From positions 1-61,959 of the forward strand of contig NZ_JAKGCU010000028.1 in NCBI RefSeq assembly GCF_021556435.1: DNA of 61,959 nt, in the 5' to 3' direction. Both the position numbers and the translations under genes were made by a program. The notes beneath the pieces were generated by a model. It saw nothing but the letters and a program-made list of their open reading frames with translations. It was not told the origin of the DNA and ran no database searches. Positions within the stretch are counted from its first letter, which is position 1, and each line of letters starts with the position of its first letter. This document shows positions 51,026 through 60,889 of this stretch, one piece after another. The stretch comes from Gordonia tangerina (GTDB lineage Bacteria > Actinomycetota > Actinomycetes > Mycobacteriales > Mycobacteriaceae).

Positions 51026-51779
51026 CCACTGACCTCTTCGACATCAGCGGCAAGACCGCGCTCGTGACCGGCGGCACCAGCGGGATCGGCGCGATGATCT
51101 CGCACGGTCTGGCCGATCGCGGGGCGCGCGTCATCATCGCCGGGCGCAAGGAACCCGCGCTGGCCGAGGCCCGCGCCGCCGGCCTCGGTGCGATCCAGGC
51201 CAACCTGTCCACCCCGAGGGGTGCCGGGAGTTGGCCGCGCAGGTCGGCGCTGAGGTGGATCGGCTCGACATCCTGGTGAACAACGCCGGCGCCACCTGGG
51301 GTGCGCCGATCGAGGACTTCCCGGACTCGGCGTGGGACCGGGTCCTTGATCTCAACGTGCAGTCGCCCTTCACCCTCACCCAGGCGTTGCTCCCGCAGTT
51401 GCTGGCGTCGGCAACCGTCGACGACCCAGCGCGCGTGATCATGATCGGCAGCATCGACGGCATCCGGGCCCCGCAGACCGAGTCGTACTCCTATTCCGCC
51501 AGCAAGGCCGCCGTCCACCAACTGACCCGACACCTCGCCGGACATCTCGGGTCGCGCAACATCACCGTCAACGCCATCGCGCCCGGCCCGTTCGAATCAC
51601 GCATGATGGCTCACTTCCTCGCCGAACGTGGCGATGAGATCGCGGCCTCCTCTCCGCTGGGTCGTATCGGCCGGGCCGATGACGTGATCGGTACCACGGT
51701 GTACCTGACGAGCAGGGCCGGTAGCTACCTCACCGGCGCAGTGATCCCGGTCGATGGAGGGATCTCCACCACGCGCTGA
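51022..51779 (+). pseudogene. SDR oxidoreductase with a frameshift
   Basis: The first part (from ATG 51022) has VTGGTSGIG and AGRKEPALAEARAAG. The second, in another frame, has LDILVNNAG, a catalytic-Ser region IMIGSID, YSASK and GAVIPVDGG. The frames meet at about 51212-51221: one C seems to be missing from a CCCC run, after which CRELAAQVGAEVDRLD would read on. It is otherwise a full-length SDR, coupled to the hydratase by ATGA. A sequencing error is possible. Confidence 0.72.
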
Positions 51780-51898
51780 CATTGCCCCGGAAGTTTTTTT
51801 GCCGGCCCGGGAATGTAATCGGACTGCGGTCCGTTTAAGGTGGTGTTGGGTCGAAAGGGCCCACCAGACCCAAGACCACACCCATTGGAGGTATCACC

Positions 51899-52447
51899 AT
51901 GACCGCAGCCGTAGCCGCCCCCATCGCAACCGGCACCTGGACCATCGACCCGGCTCACTCGGCCGTCGCGTTCTCCGTCAAGCACCTGATGGTCAGTAAG
52001 GTGCGCGGCAACTTCGAGACCTTCTCGGGCACCATCACCATCGCCGAGGACGGCACCCCCTCGGTGCAGGCCGAGATCGACGTCACCTCGATCACCACCG
52101 GCAACGATCAGCGCGACGGACACATCAAGTCCGCCGACTTCTTCGACGCCGAGAAATTCCCGAAGGCCACCTTCGTCTCGACCGGCGTGGCTCCCAAGGG
52201 CGACGACTACGTGCTCACCGGTGACTTCACCCTGAAGGGCGTCACCAAGTCGGTCGAACTGGACCTCGAGTTCAACGGCACCAACCCCGGCATGGGCCAC
52301 GGCGCGGTCGCCGGCTTCGAGGCGAGCACCGTCCTCAACCGTAAGGACTTCGGCATCGACATCGACATGCCGCTCGAAGGTGGCGGCGTCGTGGTGGGCG
52401 ACAAGGTCACCATCACGCTCGAGATCGAGGCCAACCAGCCTGCCTGA
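51899..52447 (+). CDS. YceI-family protein
   Basis: This 182-residue lipocalin-like YceI domain protein has WTIDPAHSAVAFSVKHLMVSKVRG, HIKSADFFDAEKFPKATF, DFTLKGVTKSVELDLEF and NRKDFGI. Such proteins bind isoprenoid-like molecules; there is no signal peptide, so it is cytoplasmic. GGAGG precedes the ATG at good spacing. It is a single-gene transcript between the SDR and cyclase genes. Confidence 0.9.
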   Translation: MTAAVAAPIATGTWTIDPAHSAVAFSVKHLMVSKVRGNFETFSGTITIAEDGTPSVQAEIDVTSITTGNDQRDGHIKSADFFDAEKFPKATFVSTGVAPKGDDYVLTGDFTLKGVTKSVELDLEFNGTNPGMGHGAVAGFEASTVLNRKDFGIDIDMPLEGGGVVVGDKVTITLEIEANQPA

Positions 52448-52484
52448 TCCGATCACGTACGTCCGGCCCGATCGGCCGGAGCGT

Positions 52485-52536
52485 CGGCCGGCTCCACACC
52501 TGAACCCCTCATCCCCCGAGGCCGTGGAGCCGGCCG
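52485..52536. terminator. 13-bp inverted repeat after yceI
   Basis: CGGCCGGCTCCAC (52485-52497) and GTGGAGCCGGCCG (52524-52536) are perfect complements with a 26-nt loop, 38 bp after the YceI stop. No U-tract; candidate terminator. Confidence 0.45.
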
Positions 52537-52633
52537 TTCTGCATGCCGGGGGCATCCGGGACCTCGAGGCCCTGCCCGCCGCCGTCGGTCATGGGTACCC
52601 TGCAGGTACCTACCGGCGCAGGAGGTGGCCGTC

Positions 52634-54334
52634 ATGGCGCGACCACTCGGCCACGCCGCCCTGCAACGGGCGTGGCCGTACATCCACGGCGAGGCACTGC
52701 CGCGATACCTGTGGGGCCGCCACGGCGGCACCAACGTTCGGGACCTCGCAGAACTGCCCCGCACACAACGCGCCCGCATGTCGCGGCGGGCGACCGCAGC
52801 CGCCGCGATCGCGCTGATCGGTACGAACTGTGCGATCGGGATCGAGACCTTTTTGCTGGTGCAGCTGGCGTACAACGGCAGTCAGCTCACCTTGGAGGGC
52901 ACGGTCGGCGCCCCCAACTTCCCGGCAGTGCTCACCGGCATCATCGTCGGCACGCTGACCAACATGCTGTTCGGCGTCCTACTGATCAAACCGCAGGTCG
53001 ATTGGTTCGTGAGCGGAATACCCGCCGATCGCGCTCGCCGCGCAGCCATCCGTCACATACCGCGCAATCAGGTGATCGCCACGCTGGCCGCCTGGACCAC
53101 CGCCGTCGGCTCCTACGCCGTCGTCGCCGACGACCCGTCGTCGTCGCGCACGGCCGGGGTCGCCGCGGCCTTTCTACTCGCGGCGATGTCGAGTTCGTGT
53201 ATCACCTATCTGTTCGCCGAACGGGCGGCCCGACCGCTGGCGGTGGTCGCCTTCCGTGACTTCCCGGCGCGACACGTCTTTCACGGTGTCCGCAGCCGGA
53301 TGATCGCGGTGTGGCTGGTGAGCTCCGCCGTACCGATGTTCGGGTTGTTGCTGCTCAATCTCGGGCGATGGTTGGATATGCTCCCGCCGGTCAGCGGTCC
53401 GGTCGACTGGACGATCATCATCCTCGGGGTGGTGGCGCTGGTCGCCGGTATCCGGGTGATCACCCTCGTAGGTCGTTCCATCGCCGACCCGCTCAGCGAT
53501 CTGCACCATGCGGTCACGCGCGTGGACGCGGCCGACTACACCGTCCGGGTGCCTGTCTACGACTCCTCCGAACTCGGCGTGCTGCAGCACGGCTTCAACA
53601 CGATGGTGATCGGACTCGAGGAGCGCGAGCGGATGCGGCAGCTCTTCGCCCGCCATGTCGGCGACACCGTCGCGGCGCAGGCACTCGAACACGGCGAGGG
53701 TATGCGGGGAGTCAACGCGACGGTCGGTGTGCTGTTCGTGGACATCATCGACTCCACCGGTATGGCCGCGCGGCAGGATCCGGGGGCCACCGCTGAGCTG
53801 CTCAACGACTTCTTCACCATCGTTGCCGACGTGGTCGACGGCCATCACGGCTTCGTCAACAAGTTCGAAGGCGACTCGGCGCTGGCGATCTTCGGCGCGC
53901 CGGTGGAACTCGACGACCCTGCCACGTCGGTACTGTCCGCGGCGCGTGACCTCGCCGATCGGTTGGGGGACGAACTCGACATCGGGTGGGGAATGGGTAT
54001 CTCCTACGGAACGGTGTTCGCCGGCAACATCGGCGCCGAGACCCGTTACGAGTACACGGTGATCGGTGACGCGGTGAACGAAAGCGCGCGGTTGTCGGAT
54101 CTGGCCAAACAGTCCGGCAGCTCGGTGATGGCGTCGGGTGCGGCGCTGGCCTGCGCCACCGACGACGAGGCAGGTGAGTGGATTCCGGTGGGGACGCGGT
54201 CACTGCGCGGTCGCAGTGAGCCGACTCAGGTGTTCGCGCCGCGCTCGATTGCCACGCGCCCGCCGGGAATCTCGATCGGCACGGTGGTGGCCGGTCTGCT
54301 CCGGCCGGCGCGCCGGGTCACCGGGCAGTTGTGA
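52634..54334 (+). CDS. membrane-bound class III adenylate cyclase with HAMP domain
   Basis: This 566-residue protein has an N-terminal region with about six hydrophobic segments (55-275) and a HAMP linker (about 280-340). A class III cyclase domain follows, with metal-binding Asp370 (FVDIID) and Asp414 (KFEGDSAL), Lys410, and the transition-state Asn in EYTVIGDAVNESARL. It matches the mycobacterial Rv1318c-Rv1320c/Rv3645 type and would make cAMP in response to a membrane signal. The ATG at 52634 follows GGAGG at 8 nt. Confidence 0.9.
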   Translation: MARPLGHAALQRAWPYIHGEALPRYLWGRHGGTNVRDLAELPRTQRARMSRRATAAAAIALIGTNCAIGIETFLLVQLAYNGSQLTLEGTVGAPNFPAVLTGIIVGTLTNMLFGVLLIKPQVDWFVSGIPADRARRAAIRHIPRNQVIATLAAWTTAVGSYAVVADDPSSSRTAGVAAAFLLAAMSSSCITYLFAERAARPLAVVAFRDFPARHVFHGVRSRMIAVWLVSSAVPMFGLLLLNLGRWLDMLPPVSGPVDWTIIILGVVALVAGIRVITLVGRSIADPLSDLHHAVTRVDAADYTVRVPVYDSSELGVLQHGFNTMVIGLEERERMRQLFARHVGDTVAAQALEHGEGMRGVNATVGVLFVDIIDSTGMAARQDPGATAELLNDFFTIVADVVDGHHGFVNKFEGDSALAIFGAPVELDDPATSVLSAARDLADRLGDELDIGWGMGISYGTVFAGNIGAETRYEYTVIGDAVNESARLSDLAKQSGSSVMASGAALACATDDEAGEWIPVGTRSLRGRSEPTQVFAPRSIATRPPGISIGTVVAGLLRPARRVTGQL

Positions 54335-54405
54335 TCGCTCGTTGACGACGTTGGTCGGAGACCATAGCGTCGCTGGCAGTCAGCGCACAGCATCGATGGG
54401 GAGGC

Positions 54406-55284
54406 ATGATGAGCAAGTGGACGACCGCGGACATCCCGGATCAGACCGGGCGCCGGTTCGTGGTGACCGGAGCCAACAGCGGTCTGGGGGCCGAGACGGC
54501 GAAAGCGTTGGCAAAGGCCGGTGCCACCGTGACCCTGGCGTGCCGCAATGTCAACAAGGCGCAGCCGGTGGCAGCCGAAATCGGTCCGAATGCGACTGTG
54601 GCACAGTTGGATCTGGCTGATCTGGCATCGGTGCGGACGTTCGCCGACAGCTGCGATGGTGCCGACGTGCTGATCAACAATGCCGGGGTCATGGCGATTC
54701 CGATGCGCCGCACCGCCGATGGATTCGAGATGCAGATGGGCACCAATCATCTCGGACACTTCGCGTTGACCGCGCTGCTACTGCCCAAGATCGCCGACCG
54801 AGTGGTCACGCTCTCGTCATCCATGCATCAGATCGGACGCATAGACCTCGATGATCTGAACTGGGAGGCGCGCAGATACCGCCGGTGGCGTGCGTACGGG
54901 GACTCAAAGATGGCGAATCTGATGTTCGGCAAGGAGTTGGCCGAGCGGCTCGCCGCGGCCGGGTCGTCGACGAGCTCGATGATCGCGCATCCCGGTTACG
55001 CGGCCACGGAGCTACAGGGGCGATCGGAGACGGTCGAGGACGTGTTCATGAAGTTCGGCAACAAGATCTTCGCGCAGAGTGCCGCCGAGGGTGCGCTGCC
55101 CACGCTGTACGCCGCGACATCGCCGGATGCCACGAACGGCACCTTTTACGGTCCGACCGAGATGTTCGGCAGCCGCGGGGCCCCGGGTGTCTCCGGATAC
55201 CACAAGCGTGCTGACGACGCCGGTGTCCGAGACAAGCTGTGGACGATGTCCGAACAGCTCACGAAGACCGACTTCGTGGCCTGA
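54406..55284 (+). CDS. SDR oxidoreductase (protochlorophyllide reductase/retinol dehydrogenase-like)
   Basis: This 292-residue SDR has [15 protein letters not shown] (Arg after beta-2 suggests NADP), [16 protein letters not shown] with the catalytic Ser and YGDSK. The [14 protein letters not shown] and [10 protein letters not shown] motifs match the NADPH-dependent retinol/short-chain reductase subgroup. GGGGAGG precedes the ATG. A lipid or aldehyde substrate is likely but unknown. Confidence 0.87.
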   Translation: MMSKWTTADIPDQTGRRFVVTGANSGLGAETAKALAKAGATVTLACRNVNKAQPVAAEIGPNATVAQLDLADLASVRTFADSCDGADVLINNAGVMAIPMRRTADGFEMQMGTNHLGHFALTALLLPKIADRVVTLSSSMHQIGRIDLDDLNWEARRYRRWRAYGDSKMANLMFGKELAERLAAAGSSTSSMIAHPGYAATELQGRSETVEDVFMKFGNKIFAQSAAEGALPTLYAATSPDATNGTFYGPTEMFGSRGAPGVSGYHKRADDAGVRDKLWTMSEQLTKTDFVA

Positions 55285-55325
55285 GGAACGAGGCGCCAGC
55301 CGAGTGTCACGAAGGGCAGCCGCGC

Positions 55326-55877
55326 CTACTGGACGTCGAAGGTGATCGCGTTCGAGGCGCCGGAGATGGTGTCGGTGACGCTGATCGAGTACGACCCCGG
55401 AGCGCGCAGCGTGTAGGGCTTGACCGACGTGCAATCCTGCGTGCTGAAGAGCTGCGCCTTCTTCGGCACCTTCGGCCCGCTCAACCGGATCTGCATCGCG
55501 CATTCGTCGCCGTCGACGACGGGCCCGGCATCGATCGTCGAGTTGTAGCGGACGCCGAGTCGTGAGTTCCGGGGATACACACCCGGGCTGATCGGTTGCG
55601 TGTTCGGCGCGTACACCCAGACGTTGATCGACCTCACCCCGTTGGGGGCGTTGTCGCGTCCCAGCTTGCCGTAGTGCTCGGTCTTGTCGCCCGAGGAGCC
55701 GAGCGCTGAACTACCGGCATCGAGCAGATCCGAACTGCCCGCACTCCCGGAACCGGAACTGCCTGCGCTGCCGAAGACGGAGTCCAGTGGAGCGGCGAGG
55801 GCGGGTGCGGCGGAGACTGCGATGGCCACCGCCGCCGATCCGACGGCGAGCGCGGACAAGCCCGACTTGAGACTCAC
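55326..55877 (-). CDS. secreted hypothetical protein with Ser/Gly linker
   Basis: The 183-residue protein has a signal peptide (LKSGLSALAVGSAAVAIAVSAAPALA-A), a Ser/Gly-rich linker (about 30-60) and a beta-rich domain with two Cys. It holds PLDSVFGSAG...HYGKLGRDNAPNGVRSINVWVYAPN. GTG at 55877 follows GGGGGG; an ATG at 55916 is less likely. It is probably an exported, Ig-like protein of unknown role. Confidence 0.72.
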   Translation of the reverse strand: MSLKSGLSALAVGSAAVAIAVSAAPALAAPLDSVFGSAGSSGSGSAGSSDLLDAGSSALGSSGDKTEHYGKLGRDNAPNGVRSINVWVYAPNTQPISPGVYPRNSRLGVRYNSTIDAGPVVDGDECAMQIRLSGPKVPKKAQLFSTQDCTSVKPYTLRAPGSYSISVTDTISGASNAITFDVQ

Positions 55878-55978
55878 TGACAACCCCCCGACGCGTGGAC
55901 CTTCTCGTCGATTCAACCATCACCGACCGTGACCATGTTGGCGGGGCGACAAGAACGGGTGAATTTCGGTTGCGCCGA

Positions 55979-56602
55979 TCACCACACGCCGCGGGGGCGG
56001 AACTGGACGCTGATGCGTGGGCCGACCCCGGAGGCCTTCGGTACCGCGTGCTCCCAGGTGCGCTGGCAGCTGCCGCCCATCACCAGCAGGTCACCGGGGC
56101 CCACCACGAAGCGCACCGACGGGCCGCCGGCGCGTGGACGCAGCAGCAACGGCCGGGGTGAGCCCAACGACACGATCGCCACCATGGTGTCCTCGTGTGA
56201 GCCCCGCCCGATCCGGTCGCCGTGCCAGGCAACGCTGTCGGAACCATCCCGGTAGAGGCACAGGCCCGCGGTGGCGAACCCTTCGGGTAACTCGCGGCGG
56301 TAATGGCCGCTGAGTGCGTCACGTGCGGCGACGAGCATCGGGTCGGGAAACGATTCGGCGGAATGGTAGGTCGCGACCAGCCGCGGGACGTCGACCACCC
56401 GGTCGTACATGCGTCGTCGCTCGGCGCGCCATGCAGTGGCCGTGTGTAGGCGGTCAAAGAGTGCGGCCGAACCGGCGACCCATCCGGGACGTAGATCCAC
56501 CCACGCGCCGTCCGACAGCACGTGTCGGGACGTGCGGTCGAGCGAGCGCAACTCCGTGTCGGTCGACTGGTCGAACAGCGACCACTGCATACCTGCGGTC
56601 AT
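55979..56602 (-). CDS. alkB: AlkB-family 2-oxoglutarate/Fe(II) dioxygenase
   Basis: This protein of about 207 residues has iron ligands in VAWHGDRIG (His and Asp) and WEHAVPK (His), and the 2-oxoglutarate Arg residues in PRISVQFRPR. It directly demethylates alkylated bases in DNA or RNA. ATG at 56602 or 56590 (MQWSLFDQ) could start it. No Ada-like neighbour is seen. Confidence 0.9.
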   Translation of the reverse strand: MTAGMQWSLFDQSTDTELRSLDRTSRHVLSDGAWVDLRPGWVAGSAALFDRLHTATAWRAERRRMYDRVVDVPRLVATYHSAESFPDPMLVAARDALSGHYRRELPEGFATAGLCLYRDGSDSVAWHGDRIGRGSHEDTMVAIVSLGSPRPLLLRPRAGGPSVRFVVGPGDLLVMGGSCQRTWEHAVPKASGVGPRISVQFRPRGVW

Positions 56603-56793
56603 GAACGCGAGCATACCGACTCATGCGAACGCGTGTTCGATATTGTGCGCGTCACGGCGGTGCGCGGAGGGAGGCATTCGACACTCTGGCGGCGGACTCG
56701 GTGGCGAAATCCGACATTTGTTGTTATCCAGTAACAAGTGGTAGTCACTAACACCTTTGACTGCCGGCGATCCGCCGATCCGAGAGGAAGACG

Positions 56794-59028
56794 ATGGCCT
56801 CAATGCTGTTCCGAGTCGGAAGATTCTGCTTCCGACACAAATGGTGGGTGATCGCGACGTGGCTGCTCGCCGCCGTCACGGTGGCCGGTTTGGTGGGCGC
56901 GCTGAGCCCGAAGTTCGCGAAGGACTTCAGCCTGCCGGGTACCGACTCCGGTACCGCCACCTCGCAGATCGAGGAATACTTCCCGCAGGTCATGGAGCAG
57001 CAGTCGCAAGCGTCGACCAGCGTGCTCGTGGCCGCCGACGACGGGCTGGCCGCGCACACCGATCAGATCAACGCGCTGGTCGAGGACCTTAAGTCACTGC
57101 CCGATCTGACCGATGCGAGCACCGTGGTCAACCCGGTGGTGGCCGCGCAGGCCAACCCGACCATCGGCGCGTCGGTCCTCGGCGACGAAGGTCGGGTGGG
57201 CCTGATCCAGATCCGCCAGAACATCGAGATCATGGATCTCACCGTCGAGGAAAAGGAGCAGCTGCAGGAGATCCTCGCCCAGCACAGTGGTGATGGCCTG
57301 CAGGTGGAGGCCACCGGCTCGCTCATGCAGGTCATGGAGGCCGGTGGGACTGCCGAGCTGATCGGTTTCGCGGTCGCCTTCGTGGTCATGATCGTCGCGT
57401 TCGGTGCGCTGGTGGCGGCATTCATCCCGCTGGTCACCGGTCTGGTGGGCGTGATGATCACCATCATGCTGCTCACGCTGTCGGCGGAGTTCCTCAGCAT
57501 CAATGAGACCGCTACCGCGATCGTCACCATGCTCGGCATCGCCGTCTCGATCGACTACGCGCTGTTCATCGTGTCCCGCTACCGGACCGAGCGCATGCGG
57601 GGTGGTGATCCCGCCGATGCGGCCGGCCGAGCGGTCGGCACTGCCGGATCGGCCGTCGTCTTCGCCGGCCTCACCGTGATCATCGCCGTCGCAGCCCTGA
57701 TGGTCATCGGCATCCCGCTGATCACCCAGATGGGTATGGGCGCCGCGGTCGCCGTGTTCATGGCGGTGGTCGCAGCTCTCACGTTGATCCCGGCGCTGCT
57801 CGGCGCGGTCGGCCGATTCGCCTTCACCCCGCGCATACCGTGGATCAAGCACGCTGAGGAGAGTGCGACCTTCGATACCGTGGGCGTCAAAGTCGGTCGC
57901 AGAGTGGTCAATCGGCCGATCCCGTTCATCGTCGCGGGGCTCGCCGTGCTGGCTCTGGCCGCGATCCCGATGTCCAAGATGGAACTCGGCATGTCGCTGA
58001 CCAGCGACGACGAGGCGCAGGCGCAGACCTTGCTGCAGCGCGGTTTCGGTGAGGGCATCAACGGGCCGCTGCTGGTGGTGCTGCACACCGAAGACGGTGA
58101 CGTCAGCGCTGCGGCCGACAGTGCCGTGGAACATATCGCGACGCTCGACGACGTGGCCAACGCCGCCACGCTCACCTGGATGGGTAACGGAACACCGCAG
58201 CCACAGGTGGGAGCGGACACCGCACTCATCTCGGTGACGCCGATCAGCGCGCCATCGGATGCCGCAACGCACGATCTGATGGAGACGATCCGCGACTACG
58301 CGCCCACCGCCGAAGCCGCCGGGGTGGAACTGCATGTCGGTGGGCAGACGGCGATCCTGTCGGATCTGTCGGCCAAACTCGACAGTGCGCTGATCCCGTA
58401 TCTGGTGGTCGTGGTCGGGCTGGCATTCCTGATCATGATCGGCGTCTTCCGCTCGATCTGGGTGCCCCTGATCGGCACCCTCGGCTTCATCTTCTCCGTG
58501 CTCGCCACCTTCGGCATGACGGTGCTCTTCTTCCAGGAAGGCGCACTGGGCCTGATCGACAACACCAAGCCCATCCTGTCGTTCCTGCCGATCTTCCTGA
58601 TCGGCGTGGTGTTCGGCCTGGCGATGGATTATCAGGTGTTCCTGGTGACCCGAATGCGCGAGGAGTACATCCACGGGATGTCCGCCAAGGACGCCATCAT
58701 CGCCGGATATCGGCACGGTGCGCGTGTGGTCACCTCCGCCGCGATCATCATGATCAGCGTGTTCGCCGCGTTCATGCTCGCGCCTGACACCACGGCCAAG
58801 ATGCTCGGCTTCTCGCTTGCGGTGGCAGTGGCGTTCGACGCCTTCATCATCCGGATGATGGTGGTGCCGGCGATCATCGCTCTGCTGGGTGATCGCGCCT
58901 GGGGGCTGCCGAAGTGGTTGGATCGTCTTGTGGTGAACTTCGACATCGAGGGTGGTGCGGTCCGCGACCGCGGGCTCGAACACCTCGATGCCGACAACGA
59001 GCGGCAGGCGGTCGCCCCGGCGACCTGA
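56794..59028 (+). CDS. MMPL-family RND transporter
   Basis: This 744-residue, 12-TM protein has two MMPL halves. The proton-relay Asp-Tyr pairs are in TM4 (GIAVSIDYALFIVSRYR) and TM10 (GLAMDYQVFLVTRMREEY). Two extracytoplasmic domains follow TM1 and TM7. The length fits YdfJ-like exporters rather than the longer MmpL3/4 types. It is followed by its probable TetR regulator 20 bp downstream. Export of lipid or drug is inferred. Confidence 0.9.
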   Translation: MASMLFRVGRFCFRHKWWVIATWLLAAVTVAGLVGALSPKFAKDFSLPGTDSGTATSQIEEYFPQVMEQQSQASTSVLVAADDGLAAHTDQINALVEDLKSLPDLTDASTVVNPVVAAQANPTIGASVLGDEGRVGLIQIRQNIEIMDLTVEEKEQLQEILAQHSGDGLQVEATGSLMQVMEAGGTAELIGFAVAFVVMIVAFGALVAAFIPLVTGLVGVMITIMLLTLSAEFLSINETATAIVTMLGIAVSIDYALFIVSRYRTERMRGGDPADAAGRAVGTAGSAVVFAGLTVIIAVAALMVIGIPLITQMGMGAAVAVFMAVVAALTLIPALLGAVGRFAFTPRIPWIKHAEESATFDTVGVKVGRRVVNRPIPFIVAGLAVLALAAIPMSKMELGMSLTSDDEAQAQTLLQRGFGEGINGPLLVVLHTEDGDVSAAADSAVEHIATLDDVANAATLTWMGNGTPQPQVGADTALISVTPISAPSDAATHDLMETIRDYAPTAEAAGVELHVGGQTAILSDLSAKLDSALIPYLVVVVGLAFLIMIGVFRSIWVPLIGTLGFIFSVLATFGMTVLFFQEGALGLIDNTKPILSFLPIFLIGVVFGLAMDYQVFLVTRMREEYIHGMSAKDAIIAGYRHGARVVTSAAIIMISVFAAFMLAPDTTAKMLGFSLAVAVAFDAFIIRMMVVPAIIALLGDRAWGLPKWLDRLVVNFDIEGGAVRDRGLEHLDADNERQAVAPAT

Positions 59029-59047
59029 TCAGGGAGGTCACCGACAA

Positions 59048-59668
59048 ATGGCCACACCGACGACGTCCCCGGGCTGCGGCCCGGGGCGTCGGGTCGGTTT
59101 GCGGGAGAAGAACAAGATTCGCACCCGCAAAGCGATCCGCGACGCGGCGATGAAGCTGTTCGCCGAGAACGGCTACACCCACACGACAGTTGAGCAGATC
59201 GCGCGCGAGGCAGAGGTCTCTCACACCACGTTCTTCCGGTACTTCGCCTCCAAGGAGCAGGTCGTCATCTCCGACGATCTGGAGGAAGCTCGGCACGACG
59301 CAATCGCCGCCATCCCGCCCGGGCTGGGGCATTTCGATCTGCTGCGCCGGTTGATCGGACAGATGTTCCGCATCGGGACCGCCGACGAGTGGGTGAGCAA
59401 CTCCGCACGCATGCGGCTGATCCAGTCCGAGCCGACGCTGCGAACCGCCTACCAGATCGAAAGCGACAGAGCGATTTCGGAGGCGACAGACTTCTTCGCC
59501 GACTACCTGGGCGTGCAGTCCGATGACCTTCGCCTACGGGTGTTCATTGCCGCCGCGGGCGGAGTGATGTTTCACTTCGCACAATCCAGGGATGACCCCA
59601 CCGACGACGACCTGCTCGCCACCCTGCTCAACGCGGTCGATCTGCTGGAACAGGGTCTGCCGCTCTGA
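59048..59668 (+). CDS. TetR-family transcriptional regulator
   Basis: This 206-residue TetR protein has an HTH at residues 20-65 (RTRKAIRDAAMKLFAENGYTHTTVEQIAREAEVSHTTFFRYFASKEQ) and a helical ligand-binding C-terminal domain. GGGAGG lies 10 nt before the ATG at 59048. It probably controls the MMPL gene upstream and the SDR gene downstream. Confidence 0.88.
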   Translation: MATPTTSPGCGPGRRVGLREKNKIRTRKAIRDAAMKLFAENGYTHTTVEQIAREAEVSHTTFFRYFASKEQVVISDDLEEARHDAIAAIPPGLGHFDLLRRLIGQMFRIGTADEWVSNSARMRLIQSEPTLRTAYQIESDRAISEATDFFADYLGVQSDDLRLRVFIAAAGGVMFHFAQSRDDPTDDDLLATLLNAVDLLEQGLPL

Positions 59669-59713
59669 GTGGGAGACCAGTTCGGGCATCGGCTCACGAA
59701 AGGACTTCACACC

Positions 59714-60526
59714 ATGGGACGACTCGACCACAAAATCGCCTTCATCACCGGTGTGGCCCGCGGCCAGGGCCGTGCCCACGCCGTCAGACTCGCCGCTGAA
59801 GGGGCGACCATCGTCGGCGTCGACATCGCCGGCCCGTTGCCCGGCGTACCGTATGACCCGGCCACCCCGGAAGACCTCGACGAGACCCGTCGTCTTGTCG
59901 AGGAGCAGGGCGCCGCGGCGCACCTGCGGCAATGCGATGTGCGAGATCTCGAGGCGCTCCGGGAGTCCGTCGCCGAGGGCGTCGCCATGTTCGGCGGCTT
60001 GGATGTGGTGGTGGCGAATGCCGGCATCTGCATTCCGGAGACCTGGGACGAGGTGACTCCGACCAGCTTCCGCGACGTGATGGACATCAACGTCATCGGC
60101 GTGTGGAACACCGTCACGGCGACGGCGCCGCATCTCATCGAGCGAGGTGGCGGATCGGTCATCCTGACCAGCTCGCTGGCCGGTAAGAAGTTGCAGCCCT
60201 TCATGGTTCACTACACCACCAGCAAGCATGCGTTGGTGGGGATGACACGGGCTTTCGCTGCGGAGTTGGGCAATCACGACATCCGGGTCAACAGCATCCA
60301 CCCCGGTGCCGTCGCCACGCCGATGGGCTCCGGACAGATGGTCGCGCGGATCGAGGAGACCAACGCGGCCAATCCGCGCCTGGCCGGCATGGGGATGACC
60401 TTCCTCAACCAGTTCGTCGCCGAGCCGTCGGAGATCGCGAACGTCGTCGCGTTCCTCGCCTCCGACGAATCGAAGTTCATCACCGCCGAGCACATCTCCA
60501 TTGATGGTGGGGCCCAGTACTTCTGA
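59714..60526 (+). CDS. mycofactocin-coupled SDR oxidoreductase
   Basis: This 270-residue SDR has TGVARGQGRAHAVRLAAEGATIVGVDI, the signature of the mycofactocin-coupled (carveol dehydrogenase-like) family, plus ANAGIC, LTSSLAG with the catalytic Ser and YTTSK. Members keep NAD(H) bound and pass electrons to mycofactocin. AAAGGA precedes the ATG at 59714. It may oxidise an alcohol handled by the neighbouring MMPL/TetR unit. Confidence 0.86.
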   Translation: MGRLDHKIAFITGVARGQGRAHAVRLAAEGATIVGVDIAGPLPGVPYDPATPEDLDETRRLVEEQGAAAHLRQCDVRDLEALRESVAEGVAMFGGLDVVVANAGICIPETWDEVTPTSFRDVMDINVIGVWNTVTATAPHLIERGGGSVILTSSLAGKKLQPFMVHYTTSKHALVGMTRAFAAELGNHDIRVNSIHPGAVATPMGSGQMVARIEETNAANPRLAGMGMTFLNQFVAEPSEIANVVAFLASDESKFITAEHISIDGGAQYF

Positions 60527-60574
60527 CGGTCTCACCGGATCAGTCGGCGCAAGCCTGCGAGCCCGCTGTCCGTT

Positions 60575-60809
60575 CCTCGTTGGGTAGCGGCGTGCCACGC
60601 CATGCACGGCCGCCCGTGTCGTTGGTTGGGTAGCGGCGCCCGTCCTACGTGCCGCCGCCCCTGTCGCTGGTTGAGTAGCGGCGCCCGCCCTACGTGCCGC
60701 GCCCCCTTTTCGTTGGTTGAGTAGCGGCGCCCGCCCTACGTGCCGCCGCCCCCTTTTCGTTGGTTGAGTAGCGGCGTGCGAGCTTGCGAGCCCGTCGCGT
60801 ATCGAAACC
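60575..60809. repeat. five tandem-like intergenic repeats, GGTTGAGTAGCGGCG type
   Basis: TAGCGGCG with a TTGGTTGAG-like lead occurs at 60585, 60631, 60676, 60722 and 60769, a period of 45-47 bp. The array ends with TATCGAAACC (about 60798-60809). The GGTTGAGTAGC...GCGTATCGAAACC pair is the pattern of a dispersed hairpin repeat common in this group of actinobacteria. No gene is present in 60527-60889. Confidence 0.7.
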
Positions 60810-60854
60810 ACCCCACCCGCACAAAAATCTTCTGCACTATTTTCAAGAATTTCC

Positions 60855-60883
60855 TTGACATCGAACTGGTGTTCGACCATAGT
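60855..60883 (+). promoter_or_regulatory. promoter of the right DUF222/HNH gene
   Basis: TTGACA (60855-60860), 17-bp spacer, CATAGT (60878-60883). The ATG at 60890 starts 6 nt after the -10 box, so the transcript may be leaderless. Confidence 0.55.
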
Positions 60884-60889
60884 GGAGTC

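Noticed and set aside
57094..58983. 629-aa minus-strand frame opposite the MMPL gene
   Set aside because: His/Asp/Arg-rich shadow typical of high-GC antisense frames; the plus-strand MMPL is certain.
60575..60809. CRISPR array
   Set aside because: The units are similar over nearly their full length with no unique spacers of constant size, and no cas genes are near.
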